DNA of 44,358 nt from Isotricha intestinalis. Taxonomy: Eukaryota; Ciliophora; Litostomatea; Vestibuliferida; Isotrichidae. The number at the start of each line of letters is the position of its first letter. Position 1 is the first letter of the stretch. Location: the NCBI GenBank assembly GCA_023807065.1, contig JAJJLU010003624.1:1-44358 (forward strand), read 5' to 3'. The notes below the pieces were generated by a model. The model was not told the DNA's origin. It ran no database searches and was given only the letters and a program-made list of their open reading frames with translations. The translations under genes were made by a program, and so were the position numbers. Of the stretch, positions 10,055 to 21,580 are shown in pieces.

Positions 10055-11494
10055 ATGGGAAATAATCAAAATAAACAAGAAATAATAAAAGATCCTCAAT
10101 TACGTCAATTAGAAAAATTATTATATGAATCATATAGAAAATTAAATTTAGATTTTACAGAAAATCAAATAACAACATTAAAATTAAAATTAAAAGACGC
10201 TGAAGGTTATTTTTTTACAAAATTTAATTTTTTTCTTTTTTTTAATAACATTTTATTTCAAGATAATTTAAGTCAATTATATAATAATTTTAATGCAAAA
10301 ATTGAAATATTTAGTAAAAAAAAATTAGATAAAATTTTTGCATTATTATTAGCACTTGATGATGAAAGTGATTCATTATTAAATGGAGAAAAAATAGATT
10401 TTGATTCTTTATTTACAATAGCTTTTGAAAAATTAGAAATTAATGTTTTAATATTTTGTGATTTATCAGGTTCACAAGAAATAGAAATTAAAGAATTTTT
10501 TTCTCAATTAATTGATAATTCATGTTTATATAAATCAGGAAGAAAATTTGATTGTACTTATTTCCTTCTTCCAACTACAGATTATTTAATTAAAAATTCT
10601 TCTACTTTAACTTATATTGTTACTAAAGATAAAGAAAATTTATCTAATGCTAATGAAAATTTAAATAAATTAATTAATTTCGAAGGTTATCAAAATTTCC
10701 TTCAAGTAAAATATGATTCTACAAGTTCTAATAATTATTATGATAAATTTATTTGTAAATTAGATGTTAAATTATCTCTTGTTGTGTTATATTGTAAATT
10801 TAATGTTGAGATTAGTGATTTTGTTAATGAAAATGAATATCAATTTCTAGCTATTGAGACTATGATAAAATTATCAAATGAAAATATATTTTATATCTTT
10901 ATTGATAGTAATTTTCAATATAATGCGAATTTTGACCTTTTTATTAATAAAATAATTGCTAGTTATAATTCTAAAATATTTAATAATCCTAATAGTGAAA
11001 TATATCTTAAAATTAAATTATATTTATCTCATAATGAACAAGATTTTATTTTTCCTAAATTTTTTAATAATATTGAACAAATGATTTGTGATTATTTTGA
11101 AAAAAAAAACGGAAATTTACCAAAAAATGCTTCTTTAACTATTGAATATAGTGAAATTAAAGGAAATAAAAAAGGAATATGTGATTATATAATAAGTAGA
11201 ACAAAATATATTTTTAAATCTGATGCAGATGATTATGAAAGTAATATTAATTTTATTCAATTTCAAAAAGCTGTTAAACATAATAAATTGTTAAATAAAT
11301 TAAATAAGGAAAAAATTATGAAAAAAATTTATGAATTTTTAAAAGGTCAAAATATTACAATTCAAAACACTAAAAAAAGAAGAAAAGAATCTTTGTGTCA
11401 AATTTGTAAAAATGGAATGATTTTTGAAAAAGGAGAAAAAATAGATAAAGCATTTAAATCAAAATTTGAAGAAACATTTTTAAATTCTTTATAA
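10055..11494 (+). CDS. EF-hand-like protein, possibly N-myristoylated (479 aa)
   Basis: The start is ATG-GGA, giving MGNNQNK; Gly at position 2 is compatible with N-myristoylation, although residue 6 is Asn rather than the preferred Ser. Around residue 136 the sequence DLSGSQEIEIKE fits a 12-residue EF-hand loop: D, S, S, E at positions 1, 3, 5 and 7, Ile at 8 and Glu at 12. Position 6 is Gln instead of Gly. A more degenerate loop-like stretch (DDESDSLLNGEKIDFD) sits about 30 residues earlier, as in an EF-hand pair. The remaining 330 residues are not recognised; they include a CQIC pair near residue 448 and a Lys-rich segment. Calcium sensing at a membrane is a reasonable guess but not shown. 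Confidence 0.6.
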   Translation: MGNNQNKQEIIKDPQLRQLEKLLYESYRKLNLDFTENQITTLKLKLKDAEGYFFTKFNFFLFFNNILFQDNLSQLYNNFNAKIEIFSKKKLDKIFALLLALDDESDSLLNGEKIDFDSLFTIAFEKLEINVLIFCDLSGSQEIEIKEFFSQLIDNSCLYKSGRKFDCTYFLLPTTDYLIKNSSTLTYIVTKDKENLSNANENLNKLINFEGYQNFLQVKYDSTSSNNYYDKFICKLDVKLSLVVLYCKFNVEISDFVNENEYQFLAIETMIKLSNENIFYIFIDSNFQYNANFDLFINKIIASYNSKIFNNPNSEIYLKIKLYLSHNEQDFIFPKFFNNIEQMICDYFEKKNGNLPKNASLTIEYSEIKGNKKGICDYIISRTKYIFKSDADDYESNINFIQFQKAVKHNKLLNKLNKEKIMKKIYEFLKGQNITIQNTKKRRKESLCQICKNGMIFEKGEKIDKAFKSKFEETFLNSL

Positions 11495-11895
11495 AAATTA
11501 TTTATTTTATTTAATTAATTATTTTTATGATATATTAAAAAATTTGTTTTATAGATAATACTATTGTAATATAGAACATTATTTAAAAATAGAAATAATT
11601 TACAATAAAAATATAAATATATTAAATAAAAGGTTTGAATTCTTAAAACTTAATAAAAATCAAAGAACATTTTTTTTAATAGTCTTTTTTCTAATCTTAA
11701 TAAAAAAACGTTTTAAGTAATTTTTATATTTAATTATAAATTTTAGTAGTTTAATATAAAGTTTAAAAATAATTTAAGTATTAAGAACAAAAACATATTT
11801 GTATATTGAGTGACCGTATTATTGTTTATAATTAATATACTTAATTAGGAAAAAAATTTATAAAGTATTCACATAATTTTACAAATATAATTTTT
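11495..11895. other. Intergenic region between convergent genes
   Basis: About 400 AT-rich bases between the ends of the EF-hand gene and the minus-strand acidic gene. Nothing is recognisable; it should hold both polyadenylation regions. Confidence 0.4.
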
Positions 11896-12333
11896 CTAGA
11901 CACACAGAAATAATTCTCTTATAAATTTATCAATATTTAATTCTTCATCAATAATTTCATCAATAGAATCTTGAACAATTTCATTAATATCTCTTTCTTT
12001 ATCATCATTAAAGTCAGAATTTTTAAAATAATCATTATTTTCAAATGTACTATTCCTCTCATTAAATTCTTCATTAATTTCAAAATTTTCATAACTTGAA
12101 CAATTAGTACTTAAACTGCTATTATCATATTCATTTTTTTTTGAATAATAGTTAGAATAATAATTCTTATATTTAGAATAAACTCCTTCAATATCTAATT
12201 CACCATCATAATCTGTTTCATCTTTTTGAATAAGTTGTTTTATATAATAATCTAAATCAGATTCATCATTTAACAAACATTTCTTTTTTAATAAATTTGT
12301 TATTTTTTGTGCAAACATTGATTCAATGGACAT
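11896..12333 (-). CDS. Small acidic hypothetical protein (145 aa)
   Basis: An open frame starts at ATG 12333, preceded by A-rich sequence, and ends at TAA. The N-terminal 40 residues form a likely helix (MSIESMFAQKITNLLKKK). The middle is rich in Tyr, Asn, Ser, Asp and Glu (KYKNYYSNYYSKK), and the C-terminus is strongly acidic and helical (NEIVQDSIDEIIDEELN). No domain, signal peptide or membrane segment is visible. Composition and codon use match the neighbouring real genes, and a frame this long is uncommon by chance at this AT content. Function unknown. Confidence 0.6.
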   Translation of the reverse strand: MSIESMFAQKITNLLKKKCLLNDESDLDYYIKQLIQKDETDYDGELDIEGVYSKYKNYYSNYYSKKNEYDNSSLSTNCSSYENFEINEEFNERNSTFENNDYFKNSDFNDDKERDINEIVQDSIDEIIDEELNIDKFIRELFLCV

Positions 12334-12424
12334 TTTAATAAATTATTATTGAATTTAAATTTTTGCTTAAAAATCGATTACATATATTTCAAAAAGAGTT
12401 TGGTAAAATAAAAATTATTTTTTT

Positions 12425-12860
12425 TGAGTTTGTCTAGAAAGTTAACAAAAATAATTAAAAAAATGAAGAACAAATATCATATGAAGGTAAAAGTAGAAGA
12501 AATCAAAAAATAAAGAATCAAGATGAAGAAGATATAATAAATATAATAATAATTATACTTTCATATCTAAAATTTATAAATTAAAGAAGTTTAAATATTA
12601 TTTATTGTAATAATTTATAATAGAAAAAATAGATAATATTCAAGTTAAATAAAATGGTTAAAGTAATTTCATATAAAGTTTTATTCTTTTAATCCCTTAG
12701 AATAAATCATTTGAAATATAATTTTATTAAATATTAAATCTCTTACTTTAATAAAAATATTTAATATGAATAATAAAAAGTTTAATATTACTGAAAAACA
12801 TAAATTTATTCCTCTGAGAAAAAAAAGTAATTTTTCCTAAACAATAAATCTTAATTAATC
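12425..12860 (+). pseudogene. Probable gene relic upstream of the acidic gene
   Basis: Short coding-like pieces occur on the plus strand. One near 12461 reads EEQISYEGKSRRNQK then KNQDEEDIIN before a stop. A later one, from ATG at 12767, reads MNNKKFNITEKHKFIPLRKK and ends at TAA after 26 codons. Stops and frame shifts separate them. The remaining bases up to 13013 are AT-rich and featureless. I cannot name the ancestor, and chance is possible for each piece alone. Confidence 0.35.
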
Positions 12861-13013
12861 TTTTTAAAAATTAAAAAAAAAAATCAATATTTTATTATAA
12901 CAAATTGCTAATTTTAAAATAATTAGGTAATAAATAATTCAAAAAAATTAAATATATTCATAATATTCCTTAAATTAGATTATTTATAATATTTCTTAAT
13001 TTCATATTTTTAC

Positions 13014-13864
13014 TTAATGATTCTTCAGTTTCGAATAATTTTGAACATAAAGAGATTTTTTTTTAATATGAATATTATTATTATTATTCATTCTTGGAGA
13101 AGTTAATTTAAAATTAAAGTTTAATTTATAAAAACTACTATTACAACTTTGACTAAAAGATTTATTTTTATTTAAAGAATTATTATTAATTTTATCAACT
13201 CTTTTTGAATGAATTAAATAATTACTTTTATTATCATTAAATAAAAGAAAAAAAGGTTGATTATTTTTAAAAAACTCAGAATTTATTTTTCTCGTTTTAT
13301 TTTTTTTATATTTTAGAAAAGGAGTTAATTTATGAATTAAATTAGATTTACATAAAGTAGATTTATTTATAAATTTTATTTTATCAGATGCAGGAGAAAA
13401 TTCATAATTTAATGAATTATTTTTATTTCTTTTTTCTATCATTTGAGATTTTAAAAAGTGTTCTTCTAAAGTTTTATATTTTTTTTCTTGTTCAAAATTT
13501 CTTTTTGCTTTTTCAAATATTGATATATGACTATCAAATTTTTTATTATTTACTTTTTTTATTATTGATATTAAAGTTTTATAAGAACAAATTGATGATT
13601 CAAAATATTTTTTTGGTTTATAATTTTTAAAAGGATAAATTTGTGAAATACTTTTTTGTAAGTTATTTATTTTTATATTATTCTTTATATTATCATTTGG
13701 TTTATATGTTAAATCATTTATTGTTTCCTTAAAATGTTTTAATGTTAAATTTTTATTGGTAAATTTTAACTTTTCCTATTTTTTTATTTTATTGTAATAT
13801 ATTTTTATTTTACATCTAATAAATTATTTCTTTTTAATTTTTGATATTCTTTGAAATTAAACAT
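13014..13864 (-). CDS. Basic hypothetical protein, two exons (270 aa)
   Basis: From the ATG at 13442 only 142 residues are encoded, but the frame stays open upstream for another 111 codons without an ATG, to a TAG at 13776-13778. That TAG is the end of a 38-nt GT...AG intron (13776-13813). Splicing it joins, in phase 0, a 17-codon exon starting at ATG 13864 (MFNFKEYQKLKRNNLLD). The result is a 270-residue Lys/Asn/Ser-rich basic protein with motifs such as SPASDKIKF and YPFKNYKPKKYFE, probably mostly disordered apart from a helix near FEKAKRNFEQEKKYKTLEEH. No family recognised. It is divergent from the calpain-like gene. Confidence 0.8.
13776..13813 (-). other. 38-nt spliceosomal intron
   Basis: On the minus strand it begins GTAAAATAAA and ends AAAAAATAG. 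It is almost pure A/T and carries in-frame stops. Removal joins a 17-codon ATG exon to a long ATG-less open frame in phase 0, which is the main support. Confidence 0.8.
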
Positions 13865-14514
13865 TTTTAAAACTTTTTTTTTTATTAATAAAAAAACAAA
13901 TTATAATTTATTAAATTTTATTAAAAAGAAGTGCTTAAATTAATTAAATATTTATTTTTATAATTAAAAAGAATTATTATCATCATATTGTTTATAAAAA
14001 AATATATCAAACAATTTTATAAATTATATCATAAGAATTTTTTTATGAATTTTTTATTTGTTTTATTAATCAATATATGATTAAAGAAAAATATAATTAG
14101 AAAAAAATTCATTATGGAATTTAAATAAATATATATTAGGAAAAGTATATTATAAAAAATTTTGAATATCAAAATAAATTATTTGTTCTTTATTAATTAT
14201 TAAATATTTCAAAAATTTGATGGTATTATTTTAATTGTTACTATAAAATCAAAGAATTAAAATTATTTTTCTTTTTTAGAAAATTTAATATATATATTCA
14301 ATTGGAATTCATAAAAATTTATTTTTTTTTCATAATTAATGTTATTTTTCAGAATAATTAAATTGAAATTATTATTAAATATTTTTTCTTTATATATTTT
14401 CAAAGAACAATACAATAAAATAAAAATAAAATTAAAAAAAAAGTAAAATAACTTAAAATAATATATTTCATTTTTAAATAAACAAAAATAAAAACCCAAA
14501 ATATAAAAAATTAA
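13865..14514. promoter_or_regulatory. Divergent upstream region, no gene seen
   Basis: About 650 bases lie between the starts of the minus-strand two-exon gene and the plus-strand calpain-like gene, so it must contain both promoters. It is AT-rich throughout with no motif I can name. A minus-strand frame at 14263-14499 begins with TTG, is mostly Phe/Ile/Tyr/Lys and is probably chance. Confidence 0.4.
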
Positions 14515-17013
14515 ATGGAAGGTTCCTTATTTAATCTTCAACAAATGGTTAATGATTCCAATTCAGAATCAGGGTCTTCTTATTCAAGTAGAACATCAAA
14601 TAAGAGTGAATCTCAAATAATAGAGCCAGAAAATTTAGGAAAAGAAGATTCAAGTAAAGAAAAAAGTTATTATACAAAAAGTGAAAATCAAACTTCAAAA
14701 AGATCATTATCTCATATAAATGAAATGACAAATTTTAAAAATCATTTAATTCAAAAACATGATATTTTACAATTAAAAGTAGGAACAATATTATCAGAAA
14801 AAAAAAATGTATCAAAAATATTAAAACATATATTTAAAAAAATAATGGATATAAATAATATAAATCAATCATATAATGAAATATTAAAAGAAATAAATAA
14901 TACAAATCAAAAATTTTTTGATGAGCAATTTCCTCCTAATGAAAATACTTTAATAAAAGGATATAATATAATAAAAGTTCCAAAGGGATTAATATTTAAT
15001 ATAGAAAAGTCAAATTTACAAAAAAGATTTCGTGAAATAAAATGGGAAAGAGAAAGTGATATATTAAATTATGAAAGAATATTTGGAGAACAAATTGAAG
15101 TTACAGAAATTAAACCTGGTGAATTTTCCAATTCAAATTTTATTAGTGTTATAAGTGCTTTAGCAGAATTTCCAAATAGAATAGAAAAAATATTTATATC
15201 AAGAACAAAGAATAAAAATGGTATTTTCTCAGTAAATATATGTAAAGATGGTTTATTAAAGGAAATAGTAATAGATGATTATTTTCCTTTTTTTAAAAAT
15301 AATAATGAATTATGCTTTTCATCATGTAATAAAAATTTACTTTGGGTTCAAATATTAGAAAAATGTTATGCAAAAGCATATGGATCATATAATAATATAG
15401 ATAATAAACAAGTAGAAGGAATATTACGTGATTTAACATATGCTCCAGTAATAACATTAGATAATTCAAATGATGATTTAATTCAAGCTTTAATAGAAGC
15501 ATTTAATAATCATTGGTTAATATTAGCAAGTGCTGGTGATACAGAAGCAAGTCAAGAGTTATTAAAAGAATTAGGTTTAAAAGAAAATTATGAATATGCT
15601 ATTTTATTTGTTTATACTTTAACTCCTGAAGAAATTAATTCTGGAAGCTCTAATTTAGCTAATACTCCTTATAATGATGAAAATTATAAAACAATTATTA
15701 AAATAAGAAATTTATGGAGTACTATTGGATGGATTGGTGATTGGAGTGATTATTCTAGTTTTTGGACTCCTGAATTTAAAGAAAGATTACAATATGAAAA
15801 TGGATCTAATTGCTTTTTTATGAATTTAAAAGATTTTAAACATTATTTTTCTAAAATTAAAATTTGTAAATATATGGAAGATTATAAATATACTTCTATT
15901 CAAATTTATCAACAGCCTGAAAATTATTCTTTAGTATTAATGAAAGTTCAAAATGCAATTGAAATACATGAACCAATTCAATGTTGTATAAGTTTTATTC
16001 AAGAAGATAAAAAAGATCCCATTACTAAAGAATATCTATATGGAATTTCAAGAATGATTATTAGTAGAATTATTGGAGATACTTTAAATAATGTTGAATA
16101 TATTGAAGGAAAAATTGGACAAGAAAGAGAAATATGTTTAGAAAAAGAATTATTACCAGGTGAATATTTAATATTTTGTGAATTATCAAAAATAAAAGAA
16201 AATACACCTTATGTTATATCATGTTATTCAAATGAAAAAGTAGAATTAATAGAAATTGAATCTAAATTATATCCTAAAATATTAGAAAAAATATATATTT
16301 CATGTGCAAAAATACAAAATTTAATGTTAAGATTTGATCAAGATGGAGCACCGAATTGTAGAAAATATTCAGGAAGTACAATAGAAGGTTATTCATATAT
16401 ATATGTTGAAAATTTAGAAGAAGATGCAAAATTAATTGAAGATGTTAAATATACTAAATTCGAAGGATTACAATTATTACCTCCTTTTCATGGTACTTCA
16501 TATCATATTGAAGTTGGTCCTGGACAAAGTCAATTAATATTAATTAAACATATTGAAGTTAATGAATATAATTTAATTTTCTCATATCAAAGTTCTATTC
16601 AATTTGGTGAAAAAACTTTAAAGAAATTAGCTAAAGAAAAAGGAAATAAAAAGAAAAGGAAAGATACAAAAGAAAATAAAGATTTAGATATTGATGTTTA
16701 TATATATAAACATACTTTTGGATTATGTTATTATTATGAAAATAATACTAAAAATAAAAGATTAAAAGAACAAATTAATATTGCTACTAATACTAATGTT
16801 GATTTTGTAGGTGAAAAAGAAGGAACTAATGAAATTGTTTTTGTTGTTGAACCAGGAGAAACACATTTTGTTGAATTAAGAGGAAAAAATAATTTATGGA
16901 AAGTTCAACCTAAAATTACTTATGCTATTGAAACTTTAAATGATGAAGATGAAAAAAATAATAATAATAGTAATGATATTAATAATAATAATAATAATAA
17001 TGATAGTAATGAT

Positions 17014-17054
<41 letters not shown>

Positions 17055-17199
17055 TAATAATAATAATGATGATGATTATAAAAAAAATGAAAATGAAAAA
17101 AAAGATAATATTCAAGATGATGATAGTAGTAAAAGTGATAAAAAATTAAAGAAGAAACAATCTAAAAAGATTATTTCAGAAAAAAGTTTAATGGAATAA
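14515..17199 (+). CDS. Calpain-like protein lacking catalytic Cys and His
   Basis: The 894-residue product has a Ser/Glu-rich N-terminus (1-70), a helical region, a calpain protease core at about residues 150-440, and C-terminal beta-sandwich-like domains to about 820, ending in poly-Asn and a basic tail. The core is recognisable from KWERESDILN, VIDDYFPF, LLWVQILEKCYAKAYGSY and the Asn-box region RNLWSTIGWIGDWSDYSSFW (N399). The catalytic Cys box, normally G-x-LGDCWF, reads GEFSNSNF, so the nucleophile is Ser207. The His box, normally GL-x-x-x-HAY, reads GLKENYEY, so His is Tyr359. With two of three catalytic residues gone it is almost certainly not a protease. Calpain-fold proteins without catalysis occur in kinetoplastids and ciliates, often in cytoskeletal or membrane roles. 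No EF-hands seen. Confidence 0.88.
16957..17069 (+). repeat. AAT-type microsatellite encoding poly-Asn
   Basis: Interrupted AAT triplets inside the 3' end of the calpain-like gene, with occasional AGT, GAT and ATT units, encode runs of Asn broken by Asp, Ser and Ile. Length is probably variable between alleles. Confidence 0.9.
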
Positions 17200-17872
17200 A
17201 AATTAAAATTAGTTTATTGGCTTATTTTATATTTTTTTTTAAAATTATATTTTATTTAATAATAATTTGTATAATATTATTATTATTTATATGAAAGTTT
17301 ATTCTTTAAAAAATGAAACTAAAAAGATAATATAAGGGATAATTAAATAAGTAAAAAGAATATAATTGTATAAAAATAAAAAATAGCAAATAAATTTAAA
17401 TAAATGAATAAATTTAAATAAATGTATAAATAATTTTTAATTGTAAAAAGTAAATTTAAAATAATTTATCCATATTTTATTTATATTAAATTTGTATATC
17501 TTTTCTTTATTTTATTATTTCCAAAAGAAAAAAATAATTTATGGTTTTTTTTCTTTAAATATTTCTGTTAAATATCAAATTTATTTATTTATAGGATATT
17601 AATGATTTTTTAATTTAAGGAGATTTAAAGAGAAAAATTTCCTAAAAGAGTTTTATGATTTTTAAAATAGTCAAATAGCTTTTTATAAATTTTTTAGTGT
17701 TAAAATGGAATGAATGAAATTATTTGTTTTTTTAAATATGAATTTTTATTTTGTTTAAAAAAGTTAAAACTTCAATTAATAAAATTATATTTTAAAAATA
17801 TTATTTTTTAATGAATAATTAAATTTTTTAAGGGAATAAAAAATTATTATTCATAATAAATAAGAAAATTAA
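17200..17872. other. Intergenic region with a short direct repeat
   Basis: About 670 AT-rich bases between two plus-strand genes. A unit close to AATAAATTTAAATAAATG occurs twice in tandem around 17390-17425. Otherwise there is no gene or RNA structure I can support. Confidence 0.4.
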
Positions 17873-20800
17873 ATGGAAAATTATTTTAAATTAGTAAAAA
17901 AAAGTAAATCAACAAATCCAAAATTTCCTCATGATAAAAATAATACATCTTTATTAAATCAAAACAATAATACAATAGATGAAAATAAAAAATATGAAAA
18001 TGAAAAAAATGAAAAATATTGTACAGATATAGCATTATCAAGATTATTTCTTCATAAAAGAAACAATTATTTTACAGAAAGAGGATTTTTAAAGCAAATA
18101 TGTATTTCTCCAAAAGATATAGTATCAAATGTAAATGAATCATATGATTATTTACAAAAAAATAAAACTTTCATAAGTAATAAATTATTTAATTCAAAAA
18201 TTAAAAATACAATAAATAGATTTAAAATATATAAAGATAAATGTAAAGAAATTTCAAAAAGTTTAACTAGAAATCATCAAAAAATATATTCTAATACTAC
18301 TAAAAATATAATTTCAAATAAAACATTTTATGATAATTTTAAATTAAAAGAAATGAGTGCTTTACTTTCAAATAATACAATAATGAAAAATGAAAATGAA
18401 GTATTTAAAAACTTAGTAAGAGAATTAAAATTTTATTTTAATGAAGATTATGATATTATAAGTGAATATTTTAAAATAAATGCAAATTTAATTAAAAATG
18501 AAGGAAGACAAAGTAAATTTTTTAATATAGCTTTAGAATTAATAGAACAAATTATGGAAATTTATGAAGAAAAAAATATAAATAATTCATGGGATATAGC
18601 AATTGAATTATATAATGCATTATTTGAAGATTTTAGAGAACATTTATCTTATAATTCCTTAAATAGAGCGAATTTTTTATATAAACTTTGGAATTTAAAA
18701 CAAGAACAAATTGATAAAAAAATATCAAAAATAAATGAAAGTTTAAATGAAACTGGAATTAAAATTGAAGGTTTAAATGAAAAAAATAGTCTTTTATTAG
18801 AAGAAATAAAAACTATAAATCAAAAAAATAATATTGTTGAACATGATAAATTTAATTTAAAAAATGAAAATGAAAGATTAAAATTACTAATACCTGAAAA
18901 AGATAAAAGAATAGAAGATTTAGAACATATTATTTCTGATTTAAATGAAGATTTACAAAAAAGAATAAATTCATATTCTGAATTATTAAATAAATATAAT
19001 GCAAGAATAAAGGGCTCACAAAATTTTCATGTTCAATCATCAATAAGATCAATAAGTAATAATAATTCTTCTTCTTCAAAATTAAGTGATTCAAGTATAA
19101 ATAATAATATAAATGAAAATATTAATGAAAATAATAATGACAAATCAAATAAAACAATAGAAAATAATTTGATTCCAAATTTAAAAGAAAATTTAGAAAC
19201 TATTAAATCTTCAAGTAGAAAATCTGTAAATGATACTCAAAGAAGAAATCAAATATTAAGAGGAGTAATAAATAAAGTAAAAAAGAAAGAATATGAAAGT
19301 AGTTTAAATTTAAATAATAATGTAGACAATAAATCAAGTAAAAAATCATTTTCAAAATTTGGGAATTTAAAAACAAAAATAATGCAAACATCAAATTATA
19401 TAAATGATTTACAAAAATTAGAAATTAATCCAAATATTTTTTCAGAAAATTTAGAAGTAGAAAAGCCAATTCTTTTAGATAATATTAATAATAATATAAT
19501 AGAAAAAAAAGTAGAAAATAAAGAAAAAATAGAATTAGATTTATATATGAATAAAGGAGTTGAATTAACAGAAAAAGTAAAAGATGAATATATTCAAACT
19601 GAAATTACAGGAACAACAAATGATAATAATATTTCTAATGATTTATTAAATGGTATTTTAAAAGGAGAAAATAATCAAAATTCAAAAGATAAATTAAATC
19701 AATTTTTAATTGAATATGATATGAAAAATCAAGAAGTAATTAAATTAAGAGATGAATTAGAAAAATTTCAAGATATAAATGAACAAATAGTTGAAACTTA
19801 TTCAGATCTACTTTCAGCTTATAAAGAAACTATGAAAAATTCAAATGAAAAATTAGGTGATTTTTTAGAAGAAAATGAAAAAACATTAAATGAAAATACT
19901 TATTCTTCATTTGTAAATTTATGTAAAACTATGATGAATAAATTTAAAGAAACAATGAATGAAAATAAAGTTTCTGATATGTATGATTATGGAGATGATT
20001 ATTTAAATAATTTTAAAATGTTAAATTCTATAGAAGATGAATCAACTATTTCAAATACACATAACATCAGCAATAATAACATTAATATTAATATTAGTAA
20101 TAATATAAGTCATAATATTAGTAATAATATTTCACCAAGAAATGAAGATAAAAAAAAGAGAATAAGTAAAATGGGAAGAAGAAGATCTTCAATTTTTGAT
20201 ATTAATAAAATTAATCAAGCAAGAACAAAAGCTTTTCAGAAAAAAAGAAGTGAAGTTGATTTTAATGTCGAAAACTTTAATTATGAATTAATATATCATG
20301 ATTTTTATGTTAGAAAAAAAGATATTAAATTAAGTATGACTTTAAGAAAAGTTTTAAGATTTGTTGATTCTATTTTATTTGATTTTATTGAACAAGCTTA
20401 TTTTAGAAAAGATAAATTAAAATTTAGTAGAGATGAAAGATATTTAGATTTTGGTGAAACTGTCTATTTTTATTTTTTAAAAAGTTTTGGAGTTGAAAAA
20501 TTAGTTCAAAAAAAATATATAAGTTTCTTAAGATGTTTATTTGAATATGAGAAAGAAAATTCAAGAGTTAAAATATTTATAAATTTATTACAAATTAAAA
20601 GATATGAATTAAATGAAGAAAAAAAAAATCTTTTTAGAAAAAGATCTTCTTCAATTGATAATAATACAATTGATTATTTTTCTAATTTTGTAAGTAGACA
20701 AATTATTTTAACCATTCAATTTTTAAGAGTTAATAATTTTCTAATTAAATTAATCGATGAACAAGGAATTCCAATCATATACATTAAATATCCTAGATTA

Positions 20801-21580
20801 ACAGAAAATTTAATTAATCATTTTTCTAATTTTCATCTTTCTCAAGAAACAAAAGATAAAATAATAAATGGAATAGAAAAAAATAAAAAAAATATTGAAA
20901 AAATATTAAATCAAGTTATTTCCTTTGATAAATTAATAGATATTTTAGTTAATATTTTCATTGTTTATGAATATAAATTTTCAAGTTTATTAAAAACAAT
21001 TTTTAATTCATTTTGTTATGAAAATAAATTGAATAAATTAGAATATTTAACAATTAATGAATATTTATTAGGACATAAAGTTCCTTTTGATATATTAATT
21101 AAATTATTTGATATTGGAAAAGAAAAAATGATGGATTTTGAAAGATTTGAAACAAATGTTCTTGAATTAGATAATCTTGATATTACTAAATTTAATGTTT
21201 TTGCAAATATTAATATTGATAAAGTGAAAAAAATTTTATTACATTTAAAAGAAATTATTCTTTCTAAACAATTAAATGTTTTTGATAAAATTATAAATAG
21301 AATAAAATTAGTTAAATATAAACATGTTACTGAATTCTTTATTGAAAAATGTAATAGAGTCAAAAATATGATTTGTAATATTAATGATGAAGATTTTGAT
21401 ATTCAACATTTTCTTGCTATTAAATTATTAGATAAAGCTTCTTATTTTTTATATCAAGATAATAAAGTCACTGAAATTTTTGGAAGTTTAGATAAAATAC
21501 AAAATTTAATTAATATTTATAATCCAAGTGAAAATGAAAATTACCTTTTATCATATATCAGAAGTAAAAATTTAAAATAA
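17873..21580 (+). CDS. Large coiled-coil protein of unknown function (1235 aa)
   Basis: One uninterrupted frame from ATG to TAA. A helical N-terminal part (about residues 170-275) includes FYFNEDYDIISEYFK and IELYNALFEDFREHLS. Coiled coil follows at about 280-395 (Leu/Glu/Lys/Asn heptads), then a Ser/Asn-rich low-complexity stretch to about 640, a second coiled coil, and an Asn/Ile/Ser repeat near 735. The last 430 residues are a folded-looking, mostly helical region with FVDSILFDFIEQAYFRK, LRCLFEYEKENSRVK and a possible degenerate EF-hand-like segment near FDIGKEKMMDFERF. This layout resembles axonemal and basal-body coiled-coil proteins, but I do not recognise a specific family. No motor, kinase or membrane features. 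Confidence 0.75.
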   Translation: MENYFKLVKKSKSTNPKFPHDKNNTSLLNQNNNTIDENKKYENEKNEKYCTDIALSRLFLHKRNNYFTERGFLKQICISPKDIVSNVNESYDYLQKNKTFISNKLFNSKIKNTINRFKIYKDKCKEISKSLTRNHQKIYSNTTKNIISNKTFYDNFKLKEMSALLSNNTIMKNENEVFKNLVRELKFYFNEDYDIISEYFKINANLIKNEGRQSKFFNIALELIEQIMEIYEEKNINNSWDIAIELYNALFEDFREHLSYNSLNRANFLYKLWNLKQEQIDKKISKINESLNETGIKIEGLNEKNSLLLEEIKTINQKNNIVEHDKFNLKNENERLKLLIPEKDKRIEDLEHIISDLNEDLQKRINSYSELLNKYNARIKGSQNFHVQSSIRSISNNNSSSSKLSDSSINNNINENINENNNDKSNKTIENNLIPNLKENLETIKSSSRKSVNDTQRRNQILRGVINKVKKKEYESSLNLNNNVDNKSSKKSFSKFGNLKTKIMQTSNYINDLQKLEINPNIFSENLEVEKPILLDNINNNIIEKKVENKEKIELDLYMNKGVELTEKVKDEYIQTEITGTTNDNNISNDLLNGILKGENNQNSKDKLNQFLIEYDMKNQEVIKLRDELEKFQDINEQIVETYSDLLSAYKETMKNSNEKLGDFLEENEKTLNENTYSSFVNLCKTMMNKFKETMNENKVSDMYDYGDDYLNNFKMLNSIEDESTISNTHNISNNNININISNNISHNISNNISPRNEDKKKRISKMGRRRSSIFDINKINQARTKAFQKKRSEVDFNVENFNYELIYHDFYVRKKDIKLSMTLRKVLRFVDSILFDFIEQAYFRKDKLKFSRDERYLDFGETVYFYFLKSFGVEKLVQKKYISFLRCLFEYEKENSRVKIFINLLQIKRYELNEEKKNLFRKRSSSIDNNTIDYFSNFVSRQIILTIQFLRVNNFLIKLIDEQGIPIIYIKYPRLTENLINHFSNFHLSQETKDKIINGIEKNKKNIEKILNQVISFDKLIDILVNIFIVYEYKFSSLLKTIFNSFCYENKLNKLEYLTINEYLLGHKVPFDILIKLFDIGKEKMMDFERFETNVLELDNLDITKFNVFANINIDKVKKILLHLKEIILSKQLNVFDKIINRIKLVKYKHVTEFFIEKCNRVKNMICNINDEDFDIQHFLAIKLLDKASYFLYQDNKVTEIFGSLDKIQNLINIYNPSENENYLLSYIRSKNLK

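Noticed and set aside
14263..14499. 78-codon minus-strand frame upstream of the calpain-like gene
   Set aside because: It begins with TTG, is mostly Phe/Ile/Tyr/Lys, and lies in a promoter region; the composition is what random T/A-rich DNA gives.
16940..17149. Ile/Met-rich plus-strand frame over the poly-Asn end of the calpain-like gene
   Set aside because: It is simply the AAT repeat read in the ATA frame.
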